NCBI GenBank assembly: GCA_043762325.1
Contig: JAYUMU010000140.1
Coordinates: forward strand, 6,822 to 70,821
Length of the DNA stretch: 64,000 nt
Direction of reading: 5' to 3'
Source of the DNA: JANXSS01 sp025356535
GTDB taxonomy: Bacteria > Pseudomonadota > Gammaproteobacteria > Burkholderiales > Burkholderiaceae_D
This document shows, piece by piece, positions 40,464 through 49,913 of the stretch. The position numbers and the translations under genes are program-made. The first letter of the stretch is position 1; the number at the start of each line of letters is the position of its first letter. The notes below the pieces were generated by a model, which was not told where the DNA came from, ran no database searches, and was given only the letters and a program-made list of their open reading frames with translations.

Positions 40464-41707
40464 CGCTGCACGACCAGCGGCTTTGCCAGCGCATTGCTGC
40501 TGAGCGCGGCTGCCTGCAGCGCCGCATCGCGACTGCCGTACGGCCCGCTGTAGAGCCGGTAGACCGCGCCGCTCTGCTGGACTTCGAGCGCCGGCAGCGA
40601 CACCGGCCAGGCCTGCATCAGGCGCTCGCGCAGGGCGTTTGCATTGGCGCCCTGGGCATAGGCGCCGAATTGCAGGTAATACCCACCGGGCGCCAGCGGC
40701 ACCGCTTCGGCTGCTGTGGCCGGTGCCGGCAGCGGCGCGTCGGCCTGGCGCGACGGCGTCGACTGCGCCAGGCGGCTGTCGTCGGACGAAAGCGTCGTCA
40801 GCGCGGCTTGCGCCATGTCGGCCTGCGACGGTTGCGGTACCTGCCTCAGCGGCAGGGCAAAGGCTGCGCCGGCGACCGGCGCAATGGCCGCGTCACCTGC
40901 CTGCGCCTGCAGGAAATCGTCGAGCGACTGGCCGGCGTAGGCCGGTGTCATCGCCACCGGCGGCGTCTTCGACGGCGGCAGTACTGCGGCAGGCAACACC
41001 GCTTGCGGCACTGCTGCAGGCGTCGTTCGCGCCGCCTGCGCAAGCGCCGCCGTGGCATTGCCGGCGCCCTGCTTCATGCGGGCAATCTCGTCCGGCAACA
41101 GGCGTTCGACTTCCAGTTCGGCGCTGCCATAGCCGAGGTAGCCGAGCTTGAGAGCCGCGGTGTAGGACAGGTCGATGATGCGGCTGGAATGAAACGGTCC
41201 GCGGTCGTTGACCCGCACGATCACCTGGGCGCCGTTCCTGACGTTGGTCACCCGTGCGTAGGAGGGTATCGGCAGCGTCGGATGCGCCGCGCTCATCTTG
41301 TACATGTCGTAGAGCTCGCCCGACGACGTCTTCTGTCCGTGAAATTTCCTGCCGTACCAGCTGCCCATGCCGCGCTGCTTCAGGGGCGTGTTGTCGGTGA
41401 TCGGCGTGTACGTCTTGCCGAATACGGAATACGGCTTGTTGCCGCGCGCTGAATACGGCTCGATGGTCGGTTCCGGATCGGGCGTGGCCAGCAGGTTCGG
41501 CGGCGGTGCATCGCCGGGGCCATCGTCCTGGTAATAGCCGCCACGGCCGGAGCCGGCCGCCGGCAGCGGCGGTGCGGCCCGCGCCGGTCGTGCCGGCTCC
41601 GAGGCCGTCTCGCCTGCCGGCGCGGGCGGGCGCACGGTGCTGCAGGCGGCAGCCAGCAGTGCGACGGCAACGGCGACGGCGGCGCGTGGCCACTGGTGGC
41701 TCGGCAT
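40460..41707 (-). CDS. rlpA: RlpA-family septal lytic protein with SPOR domain
   Basis: 415 residues from ATG 41707, where a lipoprotein signal begins (MPSHQWPRAAVAVAVALLAA, lipobox AAAC). The double-psi beta-barrel domain lies near residues 110-200 (GMGSWYGRKFHGQKTSSGEL, VRVNDRGPF, IIDLSYTAALKLGYLGYG), and the SPOR domain is at the C-terminus (GYYLQFGAYAQGANANAL). The frame stays open upstream through a 12-bp repeat array to ATG 41851, which has a GGAAA ribosome-like site; that start would put 48 repeat-rich residues before the signal peptide. Last gene of the mre/rod cluster. Confidence 0.9.
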   Translation of the reverse strand: MPSHQWPRAAVAVAVALLAAACSTVRPPAPAGETASEPARPARAAPPLPAAGSGRGGYYQDDGPGDAPPPNLLATPDPEPTIEPYSARGNKPYSVFGKTYTPITDNTPLKQRGMGSWYGRKFHGQKTSSGELYDMYKMSAAHPTLPIPSYARVTNVRNGAQVIVRVNDRGPFHSSRIIDLSYTAALKLGYLGYGSAELEVERLLPDEIARMKQGAGNATAALAQAARTTPAAVPQAVLPAAVLPPSKTPPVAMTPAYAGQSLDDFLQAQAGDAAIAPVAGAAFALPLRQVPQPSQADMAQAALTTLSSDDSRLAQSTPSRQADAPLPAPATAAEAVPLAPGGYYLQFGAYAQGANANALRERLMQAWPVSLPALEVQQSGAVYRLYSGPYGSRDAALQAAALSSNALAKPLVVQR

Positions 41708-41710
41708 GAT

Positions 41711-41830
41711 GCCCGGCTCGATGTCCGGCTCGATGCCTGGATCGATGCCTGGCTTGGGGCCTGGCTCGATGTCTGGTTCGATGCTTGGCTTGGGGCCCGG
41801 CTTAATGCTCGGCTTAATGCTCGGCTTGAT
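41711..41830 (-). repeat. Ten-copy 12-bp tandem repeat upstream of the rlpA signal peptide
   Basis: Imperfect GGCTCGATGCCC-like units. In the rlpA frame each encodes a tetrapeptide such as I-E-P-G, I-K-P-S or P-K-P-G. The array is in frame with rlpA and has no stop. Confidence 0.8.
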
Positions 41831-41904
41831 ACGATGACTTCGTGAATGCATCGGCGCTTTCCGTCCACGTTGGCTGCGACAGGCGTAGCCCGGTGCAGGG
41901 CGGC

Positions 41905-43017
41905 CTAGCTCTGCACCAGCTTGCGATGCCGCTGGATGCTCATCAGGATGCCGCTGCCCAGGCCGAGTGTGACCAGCGCGGTGCCGCCATAGCTGAGAAA
42001 CGGCAGCGGCACGCCGACCACCGGCAGGATACCACTGACCATTCCCATGTTGACGAAGGCATAGGTGAAGAAGATCATGGTGATGGCGCCGGCCAGAAGG
42101 CGGGTGAAGAAGGTCGGCGCGCTGGCGGCAATGAGCAGGCCGCGCGCAATGAGCAGCAGGTACAGCAGCAGCAGCACGCTGTTGCCGACCAGGCCGAACT
42201 CTTCCGAAAACACCGCGAAGATGAAGTCGGTGGTGCGCTCGGGGATGAATTCGAGATGCGCCTGCGTGCCCTGCAGCCAGCCCTTGCCGAAAATGCCGCC
42301 CGAGCCCACGGCAATGGTCGACTGGATGATGTGGAAGCCCTTGCCCAGCGGGTCCGAGGTCGGATCGATGAGCATCATCACCCGTTCGCGCTGGTAGCCG
42401 TGCATCAGGTTCCAGACCACCGGCAGGCTCGCGCCCACCGCAAAGACGAGCCCGATCAGGACCTTCCAGGAAAGTCCGGCCAGGAAGATGATGTAGAAGC
42501 CCGCCGCCAGCACCAGCATCGCCGTACCCAGGTCCGGCTGCTTGGCAATCAAGCCCACCGGAATGGCCAGCAGCACGGCTGCCACGGCGAATTCGCGCCA
42601 GCCGATGTTGCCTTCGCGCTTCTGGAAAAACCACGCCAGCATCAGCGGCATGGCGATCTTCATGATCTCGGAGGGCTGGATGACGACGCCGATATTGAGC
42701 CAGCGCCGCGCGCCCTTCTTGACCATGCCGAAGGCCGCCACGGCAATGAGCAACGCGATGCCGACGGTATAGATCGGCACGGCAAAGCGCATGAGCGTTT
42801 GCGGCGCGACGTTTGCCGCGATCCACATCACCACGAACGAGACCACGATGTTGCGCATCTGGTCCTCGACGCGCCCGGGAAAATCGATGCCGGCCGAATA
42901 CAGGGTGACGATACCGACTGACATGATCAGGAAGATGATCAGCGCCAGCGGGCCGTCGAACACCAGCAGGTGGGGCTTGATCAGCGGCCAGAGCCGGCGC
43001 CGTTCGGTCAGCTGCAT
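41905..43017 (-). CDS. rodA: Rod shape-determining glycosyltransferase RodA
   Basis: 370 residues, about ten membrane helices. SEDS-family peptidoglycan polymerase of the elongasome, partner of PBP2. Conserved parts include WLNIGVVIQPSEIMKIAMPL, KQPDLGTAMLVL with the catalytic Asp loop, ERTTDFIFAVFSEEFGLVG and VPLPFLSYGGTALV. It lies 52 bp after mrdA and belongs to mreB-mreC-mreD-mrdA-rodA-rlpA. Confidence 0.95.
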   Translation of the reverse strand: MQLTERRRLWPLIKPHLLVFDGPLALIIFLIMSVGIVTLYSAGIDFPGRVEDQMRNIVVSFVVMWIAANVAPQTLMRFAVPIYTVGIALLIAVAAFGMVKKGARRWLNIGVVIQPSEIMKIAMPLMLAWFFQKREGNIGWREFAVAAVLLAIPVGLIAKQPDLGTAMLVLAAGFYIIFLAGLSWKVLIGLVFAVGASLPVVWNLMHGYQRERVMMLIDPTSDPLGKGFHIIQSTIAVGSGGIFGKGWLQGTQAHLEFIPERTTDFIFAVFSEEFGLVGNSVLLLLYLLLIARGLLIAASAPTFFTRLLAGAITMIFFTYAFVNMGMVSGILPVVGVPLPFLSYGGTALVTLGLGSGILMSIQRHRKLVQS

Positions 43018-43069
43018 GATGTGCCCGGCAAGGCGGCGGCGCGACGCGGTTGCGGTGTCTGCATGATGC

Positions 43070-45055
43070 TCACTCCTGGTTGCCCTGCGTCTCGGCGCCG
43101 GGCCTGGGTCCGCCGACCGATTCGGCTTCGGCCTTCAGCTCTGCGGCAGAACGGGCTTCGGCACCGGCTTCGTCTGCCGCCGGCACGTCGCTCTTGCTGC
43201 CGGCCGGACGCTTGTGCAGCAGATAATAATCGAAGGCCTTGCGCACGATCGGCGCGGCGGCCTCGGCGCCGAAGCCGCCGTTTTCGACCACGATGGCAAT
43301 GGCGATGCGCGGCTTGTCGGCCGGCGCAAAACCGATGTAGAGCGCATTGTCGCGCAGGCGTTCGGCAACCCGCTTGGCATCGTACTTGTCGCCCTTTTTT
43401 ATACCGACCACCTGGGCCGTGCCGGTCTTGCCGGCCGAAATATATTCGGTGCCGGCAAACACCCGCGCCGAGGTGCCTTCGCGCGCCACGCCGGCCATCG
43501 CCTCCTTGATGAAGTCGAGATTCTTTTGCTTCAGGTTGATGCGGTAGCTTTCCTTTGCCACCGTCGGCGTGCGCTCGCGGGTCATGCCGTTTTCCAGGAT
43601 CTTGACCAGGTGCGGCTTCATCACCACGCCGTCGTTGGCAAGATTGGCCACCGCATGCGCCATCTGCAGCGGCGTGAAGGCGTTGTAGCCCTGGCCGATG
43701 CCCAGCGAAATGGTCTCGCCGGCATACCATTTCTGCTGCGGCGGCGTCTTGTAGGCGGCCCGCTTCCAGGCGGTCGACGGCAACAGGCCACGTTTTTCAT
43801 GTTCCAGGTCGATGCCGGTCAACTGGCCGAAACCGAACGGTTTCATGAAGTCGTGTATGGCATCGACACCCAGCTCGCTGGCCAAGGTGTAGTAATAGGT
43901 ATCGCACGACACCACGATCGACTTGTACATGTCGACGGTGCCGTGGCCGCCCGGTTTGTCGTCGTTGAACTTGTGGCCGCCGAAATAGTAATAGCCAGGG
44001 TCCGAGATGGCCGAGGACGGGGTGCGGCGGCCGAGTTCGAGCGCGGCCAGCGCCATGAACGGCTTGAAGGTCGAGCCCGGCGGATAGCTGCCCGACAGCG
44101 GCCGGTTCACCAGCGGCTTGTCGAGCGACGTGTTGAGCGCATCCCAGCTCTGCTGGTCGATGCCCTCGACGAACAGGTTCGGATCGAAGGTCGGCATCGA
44201 CACATAGGCGAGGATGTCGCCGGTGGCCGGTTCGATGGCGATCAGGGCGCCGCGCCGGTCGCCGAAGGCTTCCTCGACCACCTTCTGCAGCTCGATGTCG
44301 ATCGACAGGATCAGGTTGCTGCCCGGTGTGGCAGCCGTGCGCGAGAGCGTGCGCACCGCGCGCCCGCCGGCGGTGACTTCGACCTCTTCATAGCCGGTGG
44401 TGCCATGGAGCTTCTTTTCGTAGCTTTTCTCCAGGCCTTCCTTGCCGATGTAATCGGTGCCGCTGTAGTTGGCGTCGTCGTCGCGCTCGGCGATGCCCTC
44501 CGAATCCTTCTGGCTGATGCGGCCGATGTAGCCGATCACGTGCGAAGCCACCTGCCCCAGCGGATACTGCCGGAACAGCCGCGCCTGGATGTCGACCCCC
44601 GGAAAGCGGTAGCGCTGGGCGGTAAAGCGCGCAACTTCCTCGTCGGAGAGGCGGGTGCGGATCGGCGTGCTCTCGAAATTCTTCGATTCTTCCAGGAGCT
44701 TGCGAAAGCGCTTGCGGTCCTTCGGCGCGATTTCCACCAGCGTTGCCAGGTCGTCGATGATGGCGTCGAGCTCGCCGCGGATTTTCGACGGCGTGATCTC
44801 CAGCGTATAGGCAGAAAAATTGCGCGCCAGGACAACGCCGTTGCGGTCCAGGATCAGGCCGCGGTTCGGCACCACCGGCACCACCGAAACCCGGTTGTCG
44901 TCGGCCTGGGAGGCATAGTCGCTGTGCTTGTACACCTGCAGCCAGATGAAGCGCGACAGCAACAGGCCGAAGCAGACCAGGACGAACAGCGCCACGGCCG
45001 ACAGGCGCAGCCGGAAGAAGTGCAGTTCGCGCTCGGTATTCTTGAATTCGGTCAT
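43070..45055 (-). CDS. mrdA: Penicillin-binding protein 2
   Basis: 661 residues from ATG 45055 (MTEFKNTERELHFFRLR, the usual betaproteobacterial start). An N-terminal membrane helix (ALFVLVCFGLLLSRFIWLQV) is followed by a pedestal domain and a transpeptidase domain. Catalytic motifs are SGSYPPGSTFKPF (SxxK), a SCD-type motif in VSCDTYYY and SAGKTGTAQV (KTG). Cross-links peptidoglycan during elongation. The C-terminal ~35 residues are Ala/Glu-rich and variable. Confidence 0.96.
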   Translation of the reverse strand: MTEFKNTERELHFFRLRLSAVALFVLVCFGLLLSRFIWLQVYKHSDYASQADDNRVSVVPVVPNRGLILDRNGVVLARNFSAYTLEITPSKIRGELDAIIDDLATLVEIAPKDRKRFRKLLEESKNFESTPIRTRLSDEEVARFTAQRYRFPGVDIQARLFRQYPLGQVASHVIGYIGRISQKDSEGIAERDDDANYSGTDYIGKEGLEKSYEKKLHGTTGYEEVEVTAGGRAVRTLSRTAATPGSNLILSIDIELQKVVEEAFGDRRGALIAIEPATGDILAYVSMPTFDPNLFVEGIDQQSWDALNTSLDKPLVNRPLSGSYPPGSTFKPFMALAALELGRRTPSSAISDPGYYYFGGHKFNDDKPGGHGTVDMYKSIVVSCDTYYYTLASELGVDAIHDFMKPFGFGQLTGIDLEHEKRGLLPSTAWKRAAYKTPPQQKWYAGETISLGIGQGYNAFTPLQMAHAVANLANDGVVMKPHLVKILENGMTRERTPTVAKESYRINLKQKNLDFIKEAMAGVAREGTSARVFAGTEYISAGKTGTAQVVGIKKGDKYDAKRVAERLRDNALYIGFAPADKPRIAIAIVVENGGFGAEAAAPIVRKAFDYYLLHKRPAGSKSDVPAADEAGAEARSAAELKAEAESVGGPRPGAETQGNQE

Positions 45056-45116
45056 GCGGTGCACCCGGAAGACGACGGCGCCGGGTCAGGCCGGACGCAG
45101 GCAGGCAGGCGCGGCA

Positions 45117-45629
45117 TCAGATCGGCCGCGTCTCGTCGCGATCGACCGCGCGCCGCTGCGGCGCCAGCAGCAGCGCGCTGACCAGCGGCCACAGCAGCGC
45201 GGTGCTGAAGCTTTCGAGAAAAAAGAACCAGCCCGGGAACCTGCCGCTGACGATCAGCCGCACCAGCAGCTGCACGGCCTGCGCCACCAGCAGCAGCGGC
45301 AGTACATGCAGCGCCTGCACGCCGCTGTGAAACCACAGCACGCGCCGGTGGATCATGATGGCGAAGTACGACAGCAGCGTATAGGCCAGCGCGTTTTCCC
45401 CGAGCAGGGTCGCATCGTGCACATCCATGAGCAGGCCCATGCAGAAGGCCAGGCCGATGCCGACCTTGCGCGGCTGATGGATGCTCCAGAAGACCAGCAC
45501 CAGCGCGACGAAATCGGGCACGCCGACCCAGTGGCCCCAGGGCAGCAGGTTGAGCAGAAAGGCAATCGCCAGGCTGAAGGCGATGAACAGCGAATTTGCC
45601 GGCAGCAGGATGTAGTGCGGATAATTCAA
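45117..45629 (-). CDS. mreD: Rod shape-determining protein MreD
   Basis: 170 residues with five to six membrane helices (SLFIAFSLAIAFLLNLLPWG; PDFVALVLVFWSIHQPRKVG; GLAFCMGLLMDVHDATLLGE). Integral component of the elongasome. Its start overlaps the mreC stop by 4 bp, so it is coupled. It ends 61 bp before the PBP2 start. Confidence 0.93.
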   Translation of the reverse strand: MNYPHYILLPANSLFIAFSLAIAFLLNLLPWGHWVGVPDFVALVLVFWSIHQPRKVGIGLAFCMGLLMDVHDATLLGENALAYTLLSYFAIMIHRRVLWFHSGVQALHVLPLLLVAQAVQLLVRLIVSGRFPGWFFFLESFSTALLWPLVSALLLAPQRRAVDRDETRPI

Positions 45630-46699
45630 CGGTCGCCGCCTTTGAGAAGGGGTGGTCGGGAGGCAGGCAGCGCGGTGGTCATGCCCGGGATGGATGGCGT
45701 CGGCGCCGCCGGTGCGATCGCGGCAGGCGCGGGGTTTGCAGCCGGCGCTTTCACAGGCGCGGCCTTGCTGTCTTTGGCCGCATCCTTGGACGCCTCTTTT
45801 GCCCGCTTCTTGGCGCCGCGGTCCTTGCGCTCGCGCCCCTCTTCAGGCGGCAGGCGCGGCGCGACCCTCGCCTGCGCCAGCAGGATCAGCAGCTGACGGT
45901 TGCGATCGACGCCGGCCGCCGGCACGCACAGAATATGGGCGAAGGCGTCGGTCGATTTGTTTTCGATGCGCGCCACCTTTGCCACGGCCAGGCCGGGCGG
46001 ATAGATGCCGTCGATGCCGGAGGTCACCAGCACATCGCCGGCCTGTATGTCGGCGTTTGCCGCCATGAAGCGCAGGTCGAGCAGGCCGGACTGGCCGCTG
46101 CCGTAGGCGACGCTGCGCAGGCCGCTGCGCACGACCTGGACCGGAATCGCCTGGTCGCGGTCGGTCAGCAGCGTGACCTCGGCGGAAAACGGAAAGACAC
46201 GGGTGACCTGACCGACCACGCCGATGTCGTCGATGACCGGCTGGCCCAGCGCCACGCCATGCTGGGCGCCGCGGTCGAGCACGATCTTGCGGGTAAAGGC
46301 ATCGCGGGCGTCGTAGAGGATTTCGGCAAAGACGGCCTTGTCGGGCAGGCGCTCGCTGGTGCCCAGGAGTTTGCGCAGCTGGGTGTTTTCCGACAGCAGG
46401 TGCTGGGCCTGCTGCAGCAGCTGCGCATTCTGCGCCTGCTCGGCGCGCATCTGCCGGTTCTGCGCCTTCAGCTCCGTCAGGGACGAGAAATAGCCGGCGA
46501 CCTGGTAGAGCGCGTCGCGTGGCGCCACCGCCGCCATCTGCAGCGGATAGAGCGCCGTGCCGACGACCTGCCGGATCGCCGGCAACTTGTGGAAATGGGC
46601 GTCGGCGATCAGCAAGCCGAAAGCGATCAGGGAAAAAAACACCACCTTCACGCGGGCGGAGGCGCCCTGCTTGAAAAGCGGCGGAGGACTGTATTCCAT
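45626..46699 (-). CDS. mreC: Rod shape-determining protein MreC
   Basis: 357 residues. A cytoplasmic start with one membrane helix (KVVFFSLIAFGLLIADAHF), then a coiled coil at about residues 70-110 and the beta-rich MreC domain (GQPVIDDIGVVGQVTRVFPF, LLTDRDQAIPVQVVRSGLRS, VLVTSGIDGIYPPGLAVAKV). A low-complexity Ala/Lys/Pro-rich C-terminal tail of ~70 residues follows, as in other betaproteobacteria. Links MreB to PBP2 in the periplasm. 107 bp downstream of mreB. Confidence 0.94.
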   Translation of the reverse strand: MEYSPPPLFKQGASARVKVVFFSLIAFGLLIADAHFHKLPAIRQVVGTALYPLQMAAVAPRDALYQVAGYFSSLTELKAQNRQMRAEQAQNAQLLQQAQHLLSENTQLRKLLGTSERLPDKAVFAEILYDARDAFTRKIVLDRGAQHGVALGQPVIDDIGVVGQVTRVFPFSAEVTLLTDRDQAIPVQVVRSGLRSVAYGSGQSGLLDLRFMAANADIQAGDVLVTSGIDGIYPPGLAVAKVARIENKSTDAFAHILCVPAAGVDRNRQLLILLAQARVAPRLPPEEGRERKDRGAKKRAKEASKDAAKDSKAAPVKAPAANPAPAAIAPAAPTPSIPGMTTALPASRPPLLKGGDR

Positions 46700-46806
46700 G
46701 TAACGCCTAGCCAGCCTGCATTCTGCATGTCCTGGAAAATCGCCTGCCCGCAGCGGACAGGCCTGGAGTCATCGGGCCGGCATCGTCTGGGTCGTGACCC
46801 CGGACC

Positions 46807-47850
46807 TCACTCGTACGAAAAGATCGAACCGAGCTTGTCCATGCGCTCGAGCGCCATGCCGGAGCCGCGTACCACGCAGGTCAGCGGGTCTTCGGCGACG
46901 ATCACCGGCAGGCCGGTTTCTTCCATCAGCAAGCGGTCGAGGTCGCGCAGGAGCGCGCCGCCGCCGGTGAGCATCATGCCCTTTTCGGCAATGTCGGCGC
47001 CGAGTTCGGGCGGCGTCTGCTCCAGCGCATTCTTGACTGCCGAGACGATATTATTGAGCGGATCGGTCAGGGCTTCCAGGATTTCATTGCTCGAAATGGT
47101 GAACGAGCGCGGTATGCCTTCCGACAGGTTGCGTCCCTTGACTTCCATTTCCTTGACCTCGGAGCCGGGAAAGGCCGAGCCGATTTCCTTCTTGATCGCT
47201 TCGGCCGTCTGTTCGCCGATCAGCATGCCGTAGTTGCGCCGGATGTAGTTTACGATCGCTTCGTCGAACTTGTCGCCGCCGACCCGTACCGAGCCCTTGT
47301 AGACCATGCCGCCCAGCGAAATGATGCCGACCTCGGTGGTGCCGCCGCCGATGTCGACGACCATCGAGCCGGTCGCCTCGGAGACCGGCAGGCCGGCGCC
47401 GATGGCAGCGGCCATCGGTTCTTCGATCAGGAACACCTGGGAGGCGCCGGCGCCGAGCGCCGATTCGCGGATCGCGCGCCGCTCGACCTGGGTCGAGCCG
47501 CAGGGCACGCAGATGATGATGCGCGGCGAGGGCCGGAACAGCTTGGAATCATGCACCATGCGGATGAACTGCTTCAACATCTGCTCGGTGACGGTGAAGT
47601 CGGCGATCACGCCATCCTTCATCGGCCGGATCGCCTCGATGTTGCCCGGCACCTTGCCCAGCATCTGCTTGGCTTCCTTGCCGACGGCCTGGATCGTTTT
47701 CTTGCCGTTCGGTCCGCCCTGCTGGCGAATTGCCACCACCGAAGGTTCGTCGAGAACGATGCCAAGGCCGCGCACATAGATCAAGGTATTGGCGGTTCCC
47801 AGATCGATTGCCAGATCATTCGAAAAGTAACTGCGTAAAAATCCAAACAT
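46807..47850 (-). CDS. mreB: Rod shape-determining protein MreB
   Basis: 347 residues, actin-like ATPase. Phosphate 1 motif DLGTANTLIYV, phosphate 2 VVDIGGGTTEVGII, and the adenosine motif LTGGGALLRDLD, at normal length and with high conservation (ends LGSIFSYE). It forms filaments that direct elongation. First gene of the cluster; the 247-bp AT-rich region to the divergent gatC holds its promoter. Confidence 0.98.
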   Translation of the reverse strand: MFGFLRSYFSNDLAIDLGTANTLIYVRGLGIVLDEPSVVAIRQQGGPNGKKTIQAVGKEAKQMLGKVPGNIEAIRPMKDGVIADFTVTEQMLKQFIRMVHDSKLFRPSPRIIICVPCGSTQVERRAIRESALGAGASQVFLIEEPMAAAIGAGLPVSEATGSMVVDIGGGTTEVGIISLGGMVYKGSVRVGGDKFDEAIVNYIRRNYGMLIGEQTAEAIKKEIGSAFPGSEVKEMEVKGRNLSEGIPRSFTISSNEILEALTDPLNNIVSAVKNALEQTPPELGADIAEKGMMLTGGGALLRDLDRLLMEETGLPVIVAEDPLTCVVRGSGMALERMDKLGSIFSYE

Positions 47851-47957
47851 GTAGGGTCCTGATGCGCAACAATGATGCGCTTAAACTTTTTTAGGATGAT
47901 GAGGGCGCCGCCGGCTGCCGTTGGGCGCTCAGGCGACATTAACCCGACATTCTACCT

Positions 47958-47963
47958 TATAAT
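47958..47963 (+). promoter_or_regulatory. Possible -10 element in the mreB-gatC divergent region
   Basis: TATAAT on the plus strand, 135 bp before the gatC start. The -35 position (GACATT at 17-bp spacing) is poor. A TAGAAT on the minus strand nearby might serve mreB. Confidence 0.3.
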
Positions 47964-48097
47964 CCTAATGAACTTAGCGTGTGGAAACTCCAAAAAATGC
48001 GTGCTTGATGCTGTATTTTGTCGAATTTTCCAGCGGTTTAGCGCGATCTTTAGCAATTTAAAAACTTTATTCCGCGTGGCCCGTACACGCCCTTCCC

Positions 48098-48400
48098 ATG
48101 GCCCTCGATATCTCCGATGTAAAACGCCTGGCGGTGCTCGCACAGCTGGAACTGACCGGCACCCAGGCCGAGCAGACGCTCGACAAACTGAACGGCATCT
48201 TCGCGCTGGTCGAACGGATGCGCGCGGTCGACACCACAGGTGTCACGCCCCTGAATCATCCGATTGCCGAACTGCGGCCTGAACTGGCTCTGCGCCTGCG
48301 CGACGATGTCGTGACCGAGCCGAACCGGCGCGAAGCCTACCAGGCCTGCGCGCCCGCCACGCAGGACGGCCTGTACCTGGTGCCGAAGGTAATCGACTGA
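48098..48400 (+). CDS. gatC: Asp-tRNA(Asn)/Glu-tRNA(Gln) amidotransferase subunit C
   Basis: 100 residues: MALDISDVKRLAVLAQLELT at the N-terminus, NGIFALVERMRAVDTTGVTP in the centre, and the family ending DGLYLVPKVID. GatC links and stabilises GatA and GatB in the transamidation complex that makes Gln-tRNA(Gln) and/or Asn-tRNA(Asn). Heads gatC-gatA-gatB, 52 bp before gatA. Confidence 0.95.
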   Translation: MALDISDVKRLAVLAQLELTGTQAEQTLDKLNGIFALVERMRAVDTTGVTPLNHPIAELRPELALRLRDDVVTEPNRREAYQACAPATQDGLYLVPKVID

Positions 48401-48452
48401 CGTCACCCCGGAAACCGGGCGCCTGCCCCGCTGCTCCCCTGAAAAGATCGTT

Positions 48453-49913
48453 ATGCATACCCACACTCTCAAAGAACTCTCGGCGTTGCTGCAGGCCCGG
48501 AAAATCTCGGCTTGCGAACTGGCGCAGGTCTATCTGCAGCGCATCGCCGGCAGTGACCTCAATGCTTTCCTGCACGTTGACGCCGACTTGACCATGGCGC
48601 AGGCAGAAGCGGCGGATTTGCGGCTGGCGCAGGGGACCGCCACGCTTTTGACGGGCATCCCGATTGCCCACAAGGACATTTTCGTCACGCGCGACTGGCG
48701 TGCCACGGCTGGTTCGAAAATGCTGGAGAACTACACGAGCCCGTTCGACGCAACCGTGGTGGAACAGTTCAAAAGCGCCGGCATGGTGACTCTTGGCAAG
48801 CTCAATTGCGACGAATTCGCCATGGGTTCGTCCAACGAGAACTCCCATTTCGGTCCGGTAAAAAATCCCTGGGACCATGCCGCCATACCGGGCGGCTCCT
48901 CGGGCGGCTCGGCTGCGGCAATCGCCGCCCGGCTGGCGCCGGCGGCGACGGCCACCGACACCGGCGGCTCGATCCGGCAACCGGCGTCGCTGTGCGGCGT
49001 CACCGGCATCAAGCCGACCTACGGCAGCGTATCGCGCTTCGGCATGATCGCCTTCGCCTCCTCGCTCGATCAGGCCGGGCCGATGGCGAGAACGGCCGAG
49101 GATTGCGCCCTGTTGTTGAATGCCATGGTCGCCTTCGATCCGCGCGACTCGACCAGCCTGGAGCGGCCGGCGGAAGATTTCACGGCGAGCCTGAGCGCGC
49201 CGCTGCAGGGCCTGAAGATCGGCGTGCCGCGTGAATTCTTCGGCGCCGGCCTGGCCGGCGACGTGGAAGCGGCCGTGCGCGCCGCCCTGGCGGAATTCGA
49301 AAGGCTGGGTGCGACCCTGGTTGATATTTCATTGCCGAAAACCGAGCTGTCGATACCGGTCTATTACGTCATTGCACCGGCCGAGGCGTCTTCCAACCTG
49401 TCGCGCTTCGACGGCGTGCGCTACGGCCACCGTGCCAGCCAATACCGCGACCTGTCGGAGATGTATCGCAAGACCCGCGCCGAAGGTTTTGGCGAAGAGG
49501 TCAAGCGGCGCATCCTGGTCGGCGCCTACGTGCTCTCGCACGGGTATTACGACGCCTATTATTTGCAGGCGCAAAAGATCCGGCGCCTGATCGCGCAGGA
49601 TTTCGCCGCCGCATTTACCCGGTGCGACGTCATCATGGGACCGGTGTCGCCCACCGTCGCCTGGGACCTGGGCGACAAGGCAGACGATCCGGTCGCCAAT
49701 TATCTGGCCGACATCTTCACCCTCTCGACCAGCCTGGCCGGCCTGCCCGGCATGTCGGTGCCGTGCGGCTTCGGCAGCGGTGAAAAAAACGGCAAGCGCC
49801 CGGTCGGGCTGCAAATCATCGGCAATTATTTCAGCGAAGCGAAGCTCCTCAATGTGGCCCACTGCTTCCAGCAGGCCACCGACTGGCATGCGCGGGTGCC
49901 TGCCGGCGCATGA
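48453..49913 (+). CDS. gatA: Glutamyl-tRNA(Gln) amidotransferase subunit A
   Basis: 486 residues, amidase-signature fold. The catalytic Lys is in IPIAHKDIFVT; the cis-Ser and nucleophile Ser are in GGSSGGSAAAIAARLAPAAT and ATDTGGSIRQPASLCG. It releases ammonia from glutamine for GatB. The stop overlaps (ATGA) the start of a small frameshifted gene that separates it from gatB, an uncommon insertion into gatCAB. Confidence 0.96.
   Translation: MHTHTLKELSALLQARKISACELAQVYLQRIAGSDLNAFLHVDADLTMAQAEAADLRLAQGTATLLTGIPIAHKDIFVTRDWRATAGSKMLENYTSPFDATVVEQFKSAGMVTLGKLNCDEFAMGSSNENSHFGPVKNPWDHAAIPGGSSGGSAAAIAARLAPAATATDTGGSIRQPASLCGVTGIKPTYGSVSRFGMIAFASSLDQAGPMARTAEDCALLLNAMVAFDPRDSTSLERPAEDFTASLSAPLQGLKIGVPREFFGAGLAGDVEAAVRAALAEFERLGATLVDISLPKTELSIPVYYVIAPAEASSNLSRFDGVRYGHRASQYRDLSEMYRKTRAEGFGEEVKRRILVGAYVLSHGYYDAYYLQAQKIRRLIAQDFAAAFTRCDVIMGPVSPTVAWDLGDKADDPVANYLADIFTLSTSLAGLPGMSVPCGFGSGEKNGKRPVGLQIIGNYFSEAKLLNVAHCFQQATDWHARVPAGA

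Noticed and set aside
40460..42826. 788-codon frame suggesting a giant RlpA
   Set aside because: The upstream part is a different frame of rodA. RlpA starts at 41707 or at most 41851.
43214..45181. 655-codon plus-strand frame opposite PBP2
   Set aside because: Antisense shadow of mrdA, which has intact STFK, SCD and KTG motifs.
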